Origin: Promethearchaeota archaeon
Lineage (GTDB): Archaea; Asgardarchaeota; Lokiarchaeia; Sigynarchaeales; SOKP01
Assembly: GCA_016839655.1 (NCBI GenBank)
Contig: JAEOTW010000007.1
Location: 1-21,880, forward strand
DNA length: 21,880 nt
Reading direction: 5' to 3'
A program made the position numbers and the translations under genes. The notes beneath the pieces are model-generated. The model ran no database searches, was not told the DNA's origin, and saw only the letters and a program-made list of their open reading frames with translations. This document shows, piece by piece, positions 7,694-15,507 of the stretch. Numbering within the stretch: the stretch's first letter is position 1; every line of letters starts with the position of its first letter.

Positions 7694-8128
7694 CTACATT
7701 TCTACGGGTATACGCCATTCGCGTCCACAGTCTCCACACTTATACTTCTTTCCATACATTCTTGGATAAGCGGAAATTATATGTGTTCTGTCGATATTTT
7801 CATAGATAAGAGCTTTATTAGTATTTCCACATATCGGACACTCTCTTCTTGACATTCCCTCTACTATAGGCCCTTTACCCATTTCTAGTTGAACTGTATC
7901 TGAAGAAAAAACTGAACTGGAAAAAACTATTTCTTTCTCTGGTGTGGGTGTTATTGGTTCATATTGGACTTCTGGTACTTTTATTTCTTTAATTGATTCT
8001 TGGGGTTCTAGAAGTATTTTAATCTCCTCCTCTAATTCAACAATCCTCATCTTTAAACTCTCATTTTCATCTCTCAATTCTTTTATTATGAGATTTGGGT
8101 CCTTTCTATCAATATTCTCTTGGCTCAT
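7694..8128 (-). CDS. Coiled-coil protein with C-terminal zinc ribbon
   Basis: The 144-aa protein begins with a heptad-rich helix (LIIKELRDENESLKMRIVEL, about residues 13-32, continuing to 42). A proline/glutamate-rich linker (50-66) and a compact zinc ribbon follow. The zinc ligands are C97-C100 (CPICG) and C131-C134 (CGDCG). The ribbon resembles TFIIS/RpoM-type ribbons in spacing (C-x2-C-x30-C-x2-C). However, the acidic D-E hairpin needed for transcript cleavage is not evident: between the pairs lies NIDRTHIISAYPRMYG. A DNA, RNA or protein-binding adaptor is therefore likelier than a cleavage factor. The ATG at 8128 has a TATA box about 26 nt upstream. It is divergent from the gelsolin-like gene. 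Confidence 0.75.
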   Translation of the reverse strand: MSQENIDRKDPNLIIKELRDENESLKMRIVELEEEIKILLEPQESIKEIKVPEVQYEPITPTPEKEIVFSSSVFSSDTVQLEMGKGPIVEGMSRRECPICGNTNKALIYENIDRTHIISAYPRMYGKKYKCGDCGREWRIPVEM

Positions 8129-8149
8129 TTTCCTAAAATTTTAAAATTA

Positions 8150-8157
8150 ATTATAAG
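8150..8157 (-). promoter_or_regulatory. TATA box of the coiled-coil zinc-ribbon gene
   Basis: CTTATAAT on the minus strand lies about 26 nt upstream of the ATG at 8128, consistent with leaderless transcription. Confidence 0.45.
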
Positions 8158-8350
8158 TAAATCGGTTGTGTTCACTAAAGATATAATAAAGTTAGTATTA
8201 AAAAGCTTAAGGAATCTGAAAACTTATGGATAAATTCAAATATTGGATACTGGTCCTATATAATAAGAGAGATGTGTATAAACAAAAAAGATTATATACT
8301 TGTAATTAATCTATTTCTATAATATTTGACTCTTCTTAAGAGAGACAGCT

Positions 8351-9196
8351 ATGAAATTATTTAATATTAGCGAAAAAGGGGAACTATTTAAGTTAGATAA
8401 ATTAGTTTTTGAACAAAACGATGTATATCTTGTTGATGATGAGGAAAAGAATACAATTTTTATTTGGGTGGGATTAGAGGTACCGCAATCACAAAAAGAT
8501 ATAACCGCTGATATTGCAAGAAAGATTGATAAAGAGCGTGGTGGGTCAACAAAAATTCTTATTATGAAGCAGAAACGAGAATATGGCTCTTTTTTAGCTA
8601 TGATGCACAATCTTGAAAAAGGTCTTATACCAGGAAAGACAATAGAGCGTAGGCCAGAATTTATATTTAAGACTCCACCAGAGGATATTCAATCAATCGG
8701 ACTTAATGGAATACCTGAAGAAAGAGAAATTAAGACTGAAGCGAGAATATTAAAATGGTTTGAACAAATTAAAGCTCATAGAAAGATTGAATTATTGAAA
8801 AAGCCACAAGAAACTACTGACACAGTTAAATTTATTAAATTTGAAAAACCTATAGTAAAATTAGAGGCTCAAATTGAACCTAAACAGAAAATACCACCTG
8901 AACTAGAAATTATTGAAGAAGAACCAGAAGAATTTGACCTTAAGTCTCAAGTTAGAGAAGCGGCATATTATTTTTCAATAAAAGGGTATACTTATGATGA
9001 ATTATGCTGGATTCTAGCTGAAAAAATTCAAAAAATCAATCTTAATATGCCTTCTATTGAAGATATTAACCAAAAAGCAGAACAAGTATTTAATTCAAGC
9101 TGCACTTATGATGAATTGTGCTGGTTGAATGCCGAAATGGATATCTTAACTAAAAAAAGCTATCTTGAAAAGAAAAAGAAAGATTTCTATGATTAA
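8351..9196 (+). CDS. Gelsolin-like domain protein with C-terminal tandem helical repeat
   Basis: The 281-aa protein starts with one gelsolin/ADF-like domain (about residues 1-106). The diagnostic core is VYLVDDEEKNTIFIWVG (25-41), matching the D-x-G-x-x-I-F-x-W-x-G type signature of gelsolin repeats. The helix SQKDITADIARKIDKERGG (47-65) and the strand TKILIMKQ follow. Gelsolin domains bind and remodel actin. Asgard archaea encode such proteins alongside their own actins, so a cytoskeletal role is inferred. After a charged linker (110-190) come two copies of TYDELCWxxAE, at residues 214-224 and 252-262 with a 38-residue period. Both sit in helical context and look like a small duplicated module. 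There is no membrane segment or signal peptide. A TATA-like CTATAATATT at 8317-8326 lies about 30 nt upstream of the ATG. Confidence 0.85.
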   Translation: MKLFNISEKGELFKLDKLVFEQNDVYLVDDEEKNTIFIWVGLEVPQSQKDITADIARKIDKERGGSTKILIMKQKREYGSFLAMMHNLEKGLIPGKTIERRPEFIFKTPPEDIQSIGLNGIPEEREIKTEARILKWFEQIKAHRKIELLKKPQETTDTVKFIKFEKPIVKLEAQIEPKQKIPPELEIIEEEPEEFDLKSQVREAAYYFSIKGYTYDELCWILAEKIQKINLNMPSIEDINQKAEQVFNSSCTYDELCWLNAEMDILTKKSYLEKKKKDFYD

Positions 9197-9270
9197 TTTT
9201 CGGAAAAAGAATTCAAATTATAGTTAAAAGAATATATTTACTCTGTAAGTTATGAAAAAAAACAATTTTT

Positions 9271-9300
9271 AATTTTGAATGATTTTGAATAATTTTGAAT
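9271..9300. repeat. Three tandem 10-bp repeats (RATTTTGAAT)
   Basis: AATTTTGAAT, GATTTTGAAT and AATTTTGAAT follow each other without gaps. The next bases (AATTATTCATTCAAAT) contain inverted partial copies, so the array could fold. It lies between the gelsolin-like gene and the membrane protein gene, about one helical turn per repeat. It could be a regulator-binding array, a terminator-like element or simple slippage. Confidence 0.7.
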
Positions 9301-9391
9301 AATTATTCATTCAAATATAAAGCTTAGTTAATTTTAAATAGTCTTTTAGATTCCTTTAACAAAATTTTAATAAAAACAAAAGGAAATTTCG

Positions 9392-9976
9392 ATGGAAAAC
9401 AGTAATGAGTTAAGCGATGAACAATTTTGGAAAAAAACGATTAGAAGCCATATGACTGCATTTATTATAATGATTATTGCATGCGTAGGTCTCTTTCTTG
9501 GAGCACTTACAGTAATATTCTGGTTCATTCAAAATTCTCCTATTGGTAATTTTGGTGCTGCCACATTTGATAATTGGAGTTTAGATTGGATTGTTGGATT
9601 TTGTATCCTTCTATTTTTATGGGAATTATTATTTGTGGGGATACCAGCAGTATTATTCTTCGTTGTAGGGGGCTATATCTTTTGGAAAAGATTACCAGAA
9701 GATGAAAGACAGGAGTATAAAGCAAGAGAAAAGAAGCATACAGCTAGAAATACCGGTGGCGGTGGTGGTGGATTCAGCTTCTTCATGTTTATTGCTTATT
9801 GTATTTATATGGGAATTCAAGGTAATTATTACGCTTCATTTGGAAGTCAACCTTATAGTTACTGGATATCTTCTTGGTTCTTAACCTTTATGTGGATAGT
9901 AATTGTACTAGGAATTCCAGCTTGTATTATCTTACTTATTGTCTATTTAACGGTATGGCGGAAGAAATCAGAATAA
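9392..9976 (+). CDS. Four-helix membrane protein with internal duplication
   Basis: The 194-aa protein has hydrophobic segments at about 22-46, 66-98, 128-142 and 160-190. The halves are joined by a charged loop (KRLPEDERQEYKAREKKH) and a hexaglycine stretch (122-127). The second segment of each half matches: VGIPAVLFFVVGGYIFWKR (82-100) and VLGIPACIILLIVYLTVWRK (172-191) share a GIP turn followed by a hydrophobic stretch ending in W-R/K. This points to duplication of a two-helix unit. I do not know its function; no transporter motif is visible. An AGGA at 9380-9384 lies about 8 nt before the ATG and may act as a weak ribosome-binding site. It follows the gelsolin-like gene by 195 bp on the same strand, probably as a separate transcript. 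Confidence 0.75.
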   Translation: MENSNELSDEQFWKKTIRSHMTAFIIMIIACVGLFLGALTVIFWFIQNSPIGNFGAATFDNWSLDWIVGFCILLFLWELLFVGIPAVLFFVVGGYIFWKRLPEDERQEYKAREKKHTARNTGGGGGGFSFFMFIAYCIYMGIQGNYYASFGSQPYSYWISSWFLTFMWIVIVLGIPACIILLIVYLTVWRKKSE

Positions 9977-9990
9977 AATAAAAATATCAA

Positions 9991-10010
9991 TTTTTTTTTC
10001 TTATTTTTTT
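9991..10010 (+). terminator. Double T-tract terminator
   Basis: Nine T, a short interruption, then seven T lie 15 nt after the membrane-protein stop. This is a typical archaeal U-tract terminator in a convergent intergenic region. Confidence 0.5.
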
Positions 10011-10039
10011 AATAAGTTGATTTAAGTATATTGTAAAAT

Positions 10040-10047
10040 AAAAAAAA
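10040..10047 (-). terminator. T8 terminator of the 753-aa membrane protein gene
   Basis: On the minus strand eight T follow within about 10 nt of the TAA at 10057. Together with the tract at 9991-10010 it insulates the convergent pair. Confidence 0.4.
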
Positions 10048-10056
10048 GTCAGTGAA

Positions 10057-12318
10057 TTATTCTTTAGGCTGGAAAACCTTCTTCTGTATTAAATTGAGTA
10101 TTATCTCGGCTTCTTTAGCATAAAAACCCTTTCTTATAGAGAGTAAATTCGTTACTATGAAATATTCTGTATTTTTCTTTTTCATAACGCCTTTTGCTCT
10201 ATTTAGCATTGATTTTTCATCTGATTTTAATTTAACATGCTGTTCAACTATTTTCAATGGATATATCAATGAAGTTTGTAGATGTAGTTCAAGTAAATCT
10301 CTTATTCCTATAAATGCATCAAGATTTCCTTTGAAGTTTTCAATTTGACTTCCATATTTATTATCAATATCATATGAAAGAGTCTTTATAGATTCTAAAA
10401 AGTCTTGAGAGGGACTTTCTTTCATAATTAACAAAATTCTAAAACTTTTGAATTCTGACATAAGAACTTTTGATTTATGATACTCCAATTTTATTGTTTG
10501 AGATTGTTCATCAGCACCTGTAAGTTCAATTCCAAATGTTCGAATTGCCTCTAAAAACCCAGTTATTAACGATGCATCAATAGATTTGCTAGCTAGGATT
10601 TGTTCATAAACATTTAATCCTGATTTCTTATGAATAATAATGAAATAATCTAGGTTTAAAACGTCCATATATTTATTGAATATTTTTTGACTATGCGCTT
10701 GGTGTTTCAATTTGGAATTCTTAGCTACTTTATATGTGGTATAACTGAATATTGAAATAAAAGCAATGGCTGTAACAATAATAACGATTATCATTGGGTC
10801 AAGAGTAAATGGTATAGTAATTTCAAATTCTTGAGTGATTACTCCTGCTGATATCCCATCATGCCAGAATATATAAGCTTTATAAGTTCCTGCATAAGGA
10901 TTGCTTGAAAGTTGATAACTTAACAACAAATCTTCTGTTTGAATTGAATCTAGTTCATAGATAACATCTGATTGAGTAAGGAAACCTAAAGGATTAACTA
11001 ATCTAAAAGTTAAATTTCCAGGATTTATTGGCGCATTAACAGATAATTGAATTTGTTGCCCCGATCCGAATTCAGTCGTAGGTACATTTAAGGAAAGTGC
11101 AATGTTTGGAGAATTTGCCGTTATTCTCCAATCTGAACCTTCAAAAATAGTATCATTTGATATAAGAACAAAATAGTTTGTAGTGTTTATTGTAACTTGC
11201 GAAGTTATATCCACCCAACCCCCTCCTATATCTCTAAGTACTCTTGGGTTATACCAACCTGATGGATAATTAAATTTAATAGAATAATTACAAAAACATC
11301 TTTGTATATCAGGCTCAATAGTCCAAGTGTTTGCTAAGCCTTCTTGTATTAGGACATCTCCAGTCGTATTTAAGAAATTTTTCAATTTTATATGATAATT
11401 TAGATCAAATAATGGAGTTATAGAGTAGTTATTAGTAATAGGAATATTAAACACGACATTATTAGGCGATATAGTTTTATCTAATGTAAAGCTTCCATTT
11501 GCATTAACTGGATACAAAGAGCCATCAATATTCAAAGACATGTTTATTTCCTTAGGATTATAAGTTCGATTAACTCTCTGAACTAACTTATATAATAAAG
11601 GTTCTCCTATTGCTTCATGATTCCATTTTGAACCGTCATACTTAGATGTATGTAAACTTGGATTAATAGTGCTAGAATCATTATAATTCCAATAATATGC
11701 TGTTTTTTCAGAAGGTACCAATTGCGAGCCATTTAAAGTAAGGTAGTATTGCCCAGGAGCAAGAGAAATCCCATTTTGAAATGTTTGAAGGTACCAAGTT
11801 GGAATTGTAGAAATATTTAGGGTAGTAGATCTAATTATGTTTGAATTAGGGGTATCAGTAACATTATCATAACCAGTTAATTGAAAATGTACTGGTACCG
11901 TTGGTGTATGTATACTCCTATAACCCAATATATACGCACCAAAGACAATTGTGGGCTCAGTAATATTTACTTGTACTCCCCAACCTTTAAGAGCATTTCC
12001 AATAGTGATTTTAGAGCTACCATCACTTAAGTCTTCTATAATTTTTATTTCTTTACCAAGTCTAATATCAGTAATATTCATCTCAATATCAGTAATATTC
12101 CATGATTCAGAAGCCAATGGAATATCAATAGTACTTATATCACTACTATTACTGATTTGTTCTGAGAATTCAGTTAAAATAAAATTAGCATGCGGATTTA
12201 GAGTATCATTATTAATTTGACCATGTGATATTCTCATAATGCTAGTAATATTTAAAAACATGAAAGTTAAAATCAGAATAAACGGGATTAAATAGACTTG
12301 CTTAACGATTTTCCTCAT
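10057..12318 (-). CDS. Receptor-like surface protein with cytosolic longin-like domain, copy 2
   Basis: The 753-aa protein has a signal-anchor or signal peptide (KQVYLIPFILILTFMFLN, about residues 6-23). A large beta-rich, asparagine-rich ectodomain with many N-x-S/T sequons follows (about 30-505), then one transmembrane helix (about 507-529). The last ectodomain module (405-500), with GTYKAYIFWHDGISAG, looks like an Ig/macroglobulin-type beta-sandwich. The cytosolic part begins with DVLNLDYFIIIHKKSGLNVY (552-571) and DASLITGFLEAIRTFGIEL (581-599). This strand, glycine turn, strand, then helix with FLxAI pattern resembles longin/roadblock-type folds that Asgard archaea use near small GTPases. 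That fold call is my inference. A short C-terminal helical domain (about 700-753) may be a winged helix. It is paralogous along its whole length to the protein at 12542-14833 and lies 223 bp downstream of it. Confidence 0.8.
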   Translation of the reverse strand: MRKIVKQVYLIPFILILTFMFLNITSIMRISHGQINNDTLNPHANFILTEFSEQISNSSDISTIDIPLASESWNITDIEMNITDIRLGKEIKIIEDLSDGSSKITIGNALKGWGVQVNITEPTIVFGAYILGYRSIHTPTVPVHFQLTGYDNVTDTPNSNIIRSTTLNISTIPTWYLQTFQNGISLAPGQYYLTLNGSQLVPSEKTAYYWNYNDSSTINPSLHTSKYDGSKWNHEAIGEPLLYKLVQRVNRTYNPKEINMSLNIDGSLYPVNANGSFTLDKTISPNNVVFNIPITNNYSITPLFDLNYHIKLKNFLNTTGDVLIQEGLANTWTIEPDIQRCFCNYSIKFNYPSGWYNPRVLRDIGGGWVDITSQVTINTTNYFVLISNDTIFEGSDWRITANSPNIALSLNVPTTEFGSGQQIQLSVNAPINPGNLTFRLVNPLGFLTQSDVIYELDSIQTEDLLLSYQLSSNPYAGTYKAYIFWHDGISAGVITQEFEITIPFTLDPMIIVIIVTAIAFISIFSYTTYKVAKNSKLKHQAHSQKIFNKYMDVLNLDYFIIIHKKSGLNVYEQILASKSIDASLITGFLEAIRTFGIELTGADEQSQTIKLEYHKSKVLMSEFKSFRILLIMKESPSQDFLESIKTLSYDIDNKYGSQIENFKGNLDAFIGIRDLLELHLQTSLIYPLKIVEQHVKLKSDEKSMLNRAKGVMKKKNTEYFIVTNLLSIRKGFYAKEAEIILNLIQKKVFQPKE

Positions 12319-12380
12319 ATTTTACCCAAAATCTTATTTTGAAATTTTTAATTCTGAATTTAATATTTTAATCTTTATCT

Positions 12381-12407
12381 GATTATTTAAATTTTGATTA
12401 AATAATC
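12381..12407. promoter_or_regulatory. 10-bp perfect inverted repeat upstream of the 753-aa gene
   Basis: GATTATTTAA (12381-12390) and TTAAATAATC (12398-12407) are exact reverse complements separated by 7 nt. The element lies 63-89 nt before the ATG at 12318 and includes TATA-like TTTAAAT on the minus strand. It is a candidate operator at or near the core promoter. In AT-rich DNA a chance match is possible but a 10-of-10 match is notable. Confidence 0.45.
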
Positions 12408-12541
12408 CAAAAACAATACAAAAATTTGAATTATCAATCTAAATTTAATTCAAAAATGTAATAGAAATTCTAATTAAATATTCTTTAGGTATAATTGTCT
12501 CCAAAATATTCAATTAATTAGCAATCTAATAAGTAGACAAC

Positions 12542-14833
12542 TTATTCGATTATTTGAATAACATTTTTATCAATCAAATCCAATACTAGTTCTAGATCTT
12601 TAGGACTGCATTCTTCGTCAGGCAATAAAGAGAATAAATAAAAAGAACTTGTATTTTTTGTTTTCATAATTGATGTTGCCTTATTAATCATTTGTCTTTC
12701 ACTTGGATTTATTCTAACTTTCTCTAATTTATCAATTTTAGTAAGTTTTAATGGATAAGTAAGAGTTGTATTCAGATGATGTTTAAGTAGTTTTTCTATT
12801 GATTTAAATGGTTTAATGTCCCCATTAAATTTATCAATTGTCTCACCATAATATTTATAGAGATCATACGCCAAGTCTTCAAGTGAGTATAAGAAATTAG
12901 AGGAAGGATGTTCTTTCATTATTAAAATGAGTCGTATATTTACGAATTCAGTCATGATTATGATTGAATCCTTGTATTCTAACTTTATAGTCTGGGAACT
13001 ATCTTCAATTTTGATCAATTCAATACCAAAAGAATGAATTGCTTGTAGAAATCCTGAAATCATGGCCGCGTCAATTTCCTGCTCTGTAAAGCTTTGTTGA
13101 TATATATTTAAGCCGGATCTTTTATCTGAAACAATAACATGGTGTAAATTTAAAACATCCATGCATTTATTAAAGAGTTTTTGTTTTTCTTCAATTTTTT
13201 TAACCCTATATTTCTTAAATTGTTGATATCCTATAAGACCTCCTGTAACTCCAACTATTACTAATATTAGTCCAATTACAATTGAAGCAATAGGGGGGGG
13301 TGGAATAACGTAAACTTCAAGCTCTTGAATTTGCACACCAGCATCTGTCATGTTATTCCAATATATTATTATATTATAAGAACCCTCGCGTGAATTTGAT
13401 GGTATTAAATAAGAAAAGAGAGTTTCTGTAGAACCAACTTCTCTCAATTCTATAGGCTCAATATATCCAAATCCTAATGGATTTATAAGAAAGAATGTTA
13501 AATTACCCTCTGAAAAAGGTAAAATAACTGAAAATTGTAATTCTTGTCCAGCACGCCATCGCAATTCTGGGAGATTTATATTAAAATTTATATTCGGTGA
13601 ATTTGCTGTGATCTTCCATTCATATCCGCTTAAGATTGTACTATTAGGTAAAATAACTGTATTTGTAGTGGTATTAATATTCACGCTAGATGTTACATTT
13701 TCCCATAGAGCCCCTAACTTTCGAAATAATGTTAAATTATACCAACTATTTGGATAATTAAACTGTATTTCATAATTATTTGAAACCCTATTGACTAAGG
13801 GGAACATTGACCACCGATTCCCAGATTCTCTGACGATTGCGGAGCCTTGAGTAGAGAATTCATTTTTTAAATTAATAGAGTAATTATATTTGTAATTTAA
13901 AATCAAAGAATGATTAATCATGATTGGGATATTTATATTAGACCTCTCCAAAAATTGAGTTAAATTAGAAATATCTAAAAATCCCAAACCTTTAGTTAAT
14001 CCATTAAGTACTTCATAATTATCTCCATTAATCTGAGCAGTCATATTGAGTTCTGAAGGAAAATACAATTGACTTGGATCAGAAACTTTCAATTTGCATA
14101 AGAAACTTGAATTTACTGTACCTGGCGCCCAAGAAGTTATATAAGAGGAAGTATGCAATAAAGGAATCTCAGGATCTAAACTGTCTTTCTGCCAAAAATA
14201 CTTGGCTTTATCATTAAGAGGTAAACTAGTTCCATTCATCACTAATGAATAATTTCCAATCGGTAGATCAATAGGATTTTGAGAAAAATCTTGATAATAC
14301 CAATCTAAATCAGTAGATATATTTAAATCGATAGATCTATAAATTATACCATTAGGATTAAAACTTGTTTCATCAAAACCTTGAATTTGGAATTTAATTG
14401 TCTCGGTTGCTTCTGGAGTTTTATAGCCCTTGATGAAGACACCAATTAAATCAGTATCATCCAAAATTTCAATTTGAGTCGCTAGAGCAAAGGTTCTAAA
14501 ATTAACATTTTTATTCCATATTTGTTCCAGGGTTGTTTCAGTCTCCTCAATAACTCTTATATCGCTTCCCAAACTTATGTCAGTAAAATTAATTTGAATA
14601 TCAGAAATTGTCCAATTCGGTTCTGGTAAGTCAATATTAATTGAACTAACATTTGCTTTCCCTCCTTCGACTTTATAATATTCAATAAAAGGAAAATCAG
14701 ATGAAAATGAAAAATGTTCTCCATTAATCTGAGAATTTGAAAAAGAGAGAAAATTAGTTGAAATTAGAATAAGATTGAGTAAAATTAAGAAAATAATAAT
14801 AAATTTACTCTTTCTAATAATTTTTTTATTCAT
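12542..14833 (-). CDS. Receptor-like surface protein with cytosolic longin-like domain, copy 1
   Basis: The 763-aa paralogue of the downstream gene has the same order of parts. These are a hydrophobic N-terminal segment (FIIIFLILLNLILIS, 11-25), a beta-rich sequon-rich ectodomain (about 35-510), a proline run (511-514) and a transmembrane helix (about 515-535). The cytosolic domain starts at DVLNLHHVIVSDKRSGLNIY (559-578) and DAAMISGFLQAIHSFGIEL (588-606). Shared blocks include LGFxYxEPI-type and NPLGF segments before the membrane, W-N/H-x-x-x-x-AGV, SQTIKLEY and LxxHLxTxLxYPLK. The C-terminal 55 residues form a charged helical domain. The proline run is encoded by a stretch of eight C on the coding strand. 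Ligand and partners are unknown. The topology suggests sensing outside and docking of a trafficking or GTPase-related factor inside. Confidence 0.8.
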   Translation of the reverse strand: MNKKIIRKSKFIIIFLILLNLILISTNFLSFSNSQINGEHFSFSSDFPFIEYYKVEGGKANVSSINIDLPEPNWTISDIQINFTDISLGSDIRVIEETETTLEQIWNKNVNFRTFALATQIEILDDTDLIGVFIKGYKTPEATETIKFQIQGFDETSFNPNGIIYRSIDLNISTDLDWYYQDFSQNPIDLPIGNYSLVMNGTSLPLNDKAKYFWQKDSLDPEIPLLHTSSYITSWAPGTVNSSFLCKLKVSDPSQLYFPSELNMTAQINGDNYEVLNGLTKGLGFLDISNLTQFLERSNINIPIMINHSLILNYKYNYSINLKNEFSTQGSAIVRESGNRWSMFPLVNRVSNNYEIQFNYPNSWYNLTLFRKLGALWENVTSSVNINTTTNTVILPNSTILSGYEWKITANSPNINFNINLPELRWRAGQELQFSVILPFSEGNLTFFLINPLGFGYIEPIELREVGSTETLFSYLIPSNSREGSYNIIIYWNNMTDAGVQIQELEVYVIPPPPIASIVIGLILVIVGVTGGLIGYQQFKKYRVKKIEEKQKLFNKCMDVLNLHHVIVSDKRSGLNIYQQSFTEQEIDAAMISGFLQAIHSFGIELIKIEDSSQTIKLEYKDSIIIMTEFVNIRLILIMKEHPSSNFLYSLEDLAYDLYKYYGETIDKFNGDIKPFKSIEKLLKHHLNTTLTYPLKLTKIDKLEKVRINPSERQMINKATSIMKTKNTSSFYLFSLLPDEECSPKDLELVLDLIDKNVIQIIE
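13293..13300. repeat. G8/C8 homopolymer at the ectodomain-membrane junction
   Basis: Eight consecutive G on the plus strand (C8 on the coding strand) are conspicuous in such AT-rich DNA. They encode the proline run just before the transmembrane helix of the 763-aa protein. Loss of one base would shift the frame into a TAA a few codons later and leave a membrane-free ectodomain. Confidence 0.85.
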
Positions 14834-14985
14834 TAACCCTGAGCCTTTTACAATCTTGTATTACTATTATAATAAAATTCTACTATATTTATATTCATCT
14901 TGGATTTTATAACTTAAATAATTGAATATTATAAAAAATTAATTTTAAAAATGGAAAAAAAGAGGTTAAGGATTGAGTTAACTTC

Positions 14986-15432
14986 TTAATCTTTTGCCAT
15001 TGCAGTTATTGTTTTAGGAAAGTTCTCACGTACAGGATAATCTCCTTTTTGAGGAAATACCCAATCTTGAAAATTTTCTGTAGATCGATAATGAAGTTTA
15101 TAAGGTGCGACATTAAATTGATGATAAAGTTTTCCAAATGCTGCAGTATGCCATCCTTTTTTAACAAGAGTTTGAGTAATTGTAGGGACATCTTTAGATA
15201 AAATCATACCATTACTTCTTACCCGATGGACATTTGGATATAGCCCCGTTAATAAAGTTGCTCTATTGGGCATACACATTGGATTAGTACAAAATGCATT
15301 GGTAAAGTGGACACCTTCACTAGATAATTTATCAAGGTTAGGTGTTTTTAAGACATTATTTCCTGGACAACCCATATGGTCATATCTCTGTTGATCAGTG
15401 ATTATGAATAAGACATTCATTTTTTCACTCAT
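14986..15432 (-). pseudogene. Truncated sulfatase, N-terminal part only
   Basis: From the ATG at 15432 this frame encodes 148 aa that align without gaps with residues 1-140 of the full sulfatase at 15508-17031 (about 60% identical by hand count). It keeps the metal aspartate (ITD, D13) and the modification motif CMPNR (C53-R57). It then ends with an unrelated tail (KTITAMAKD) before TAA. About 360 residues are missing, including the SDHGD metal site, and no sulfatase-like coding sequence remains in the 150 bp downstream. It therefore cannot be an active sulfatase by itself. An in-frame TTG at 15441 is a less likely start, since MSEK matches the paralogue's N-terminus. A TATA-like AATTTAAAC about 28 nt upstream suggests it may still be transcribed. 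Most likely it is a remnant of a tandem duplication. Confidence 0.8.
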
Positions 15433-15507
15433 AATTATCAATTAGAATTATTCTTGTTTAAATTTCAATTTTAAAATTTGTTAAAGTAAAAAGATTTTTA
15501 TTAATGC

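Noticed and set aside
7694..8128. Calling the zinc-ribbon protein a TFIIS-type transcript cleavage factor
   Set aside because: The cysteine spacing is similar but the acidic D-E pair required between the ligands is not evident, and there is a long coiled coil instead of the usual second ribbon.
8228..8311. 27-codon plus-strand frame upstream of the gelsolin-like gene (MDKFKYWILV...)
   Set aside because: Too short, no TATA at a fitting distance, and no features beyond chance in AT-rich DNA.
9271..9300. Tandem repeats considered as a CRISPR array
   Set aside because: Repeats are 10 bp with no spacers; no cas genes are present.
14834..14985. Search for the missing C-terminal part of the truncated sulfatase, as a frameshift or internal stop
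   Set aside because: Translation-like similarity to the full sulfatase stops at about residue 140, and the following 150 bp show no sulfatase motif (such as SDHGD) in any frame I read. This is a deletion, not a simple frameshift.
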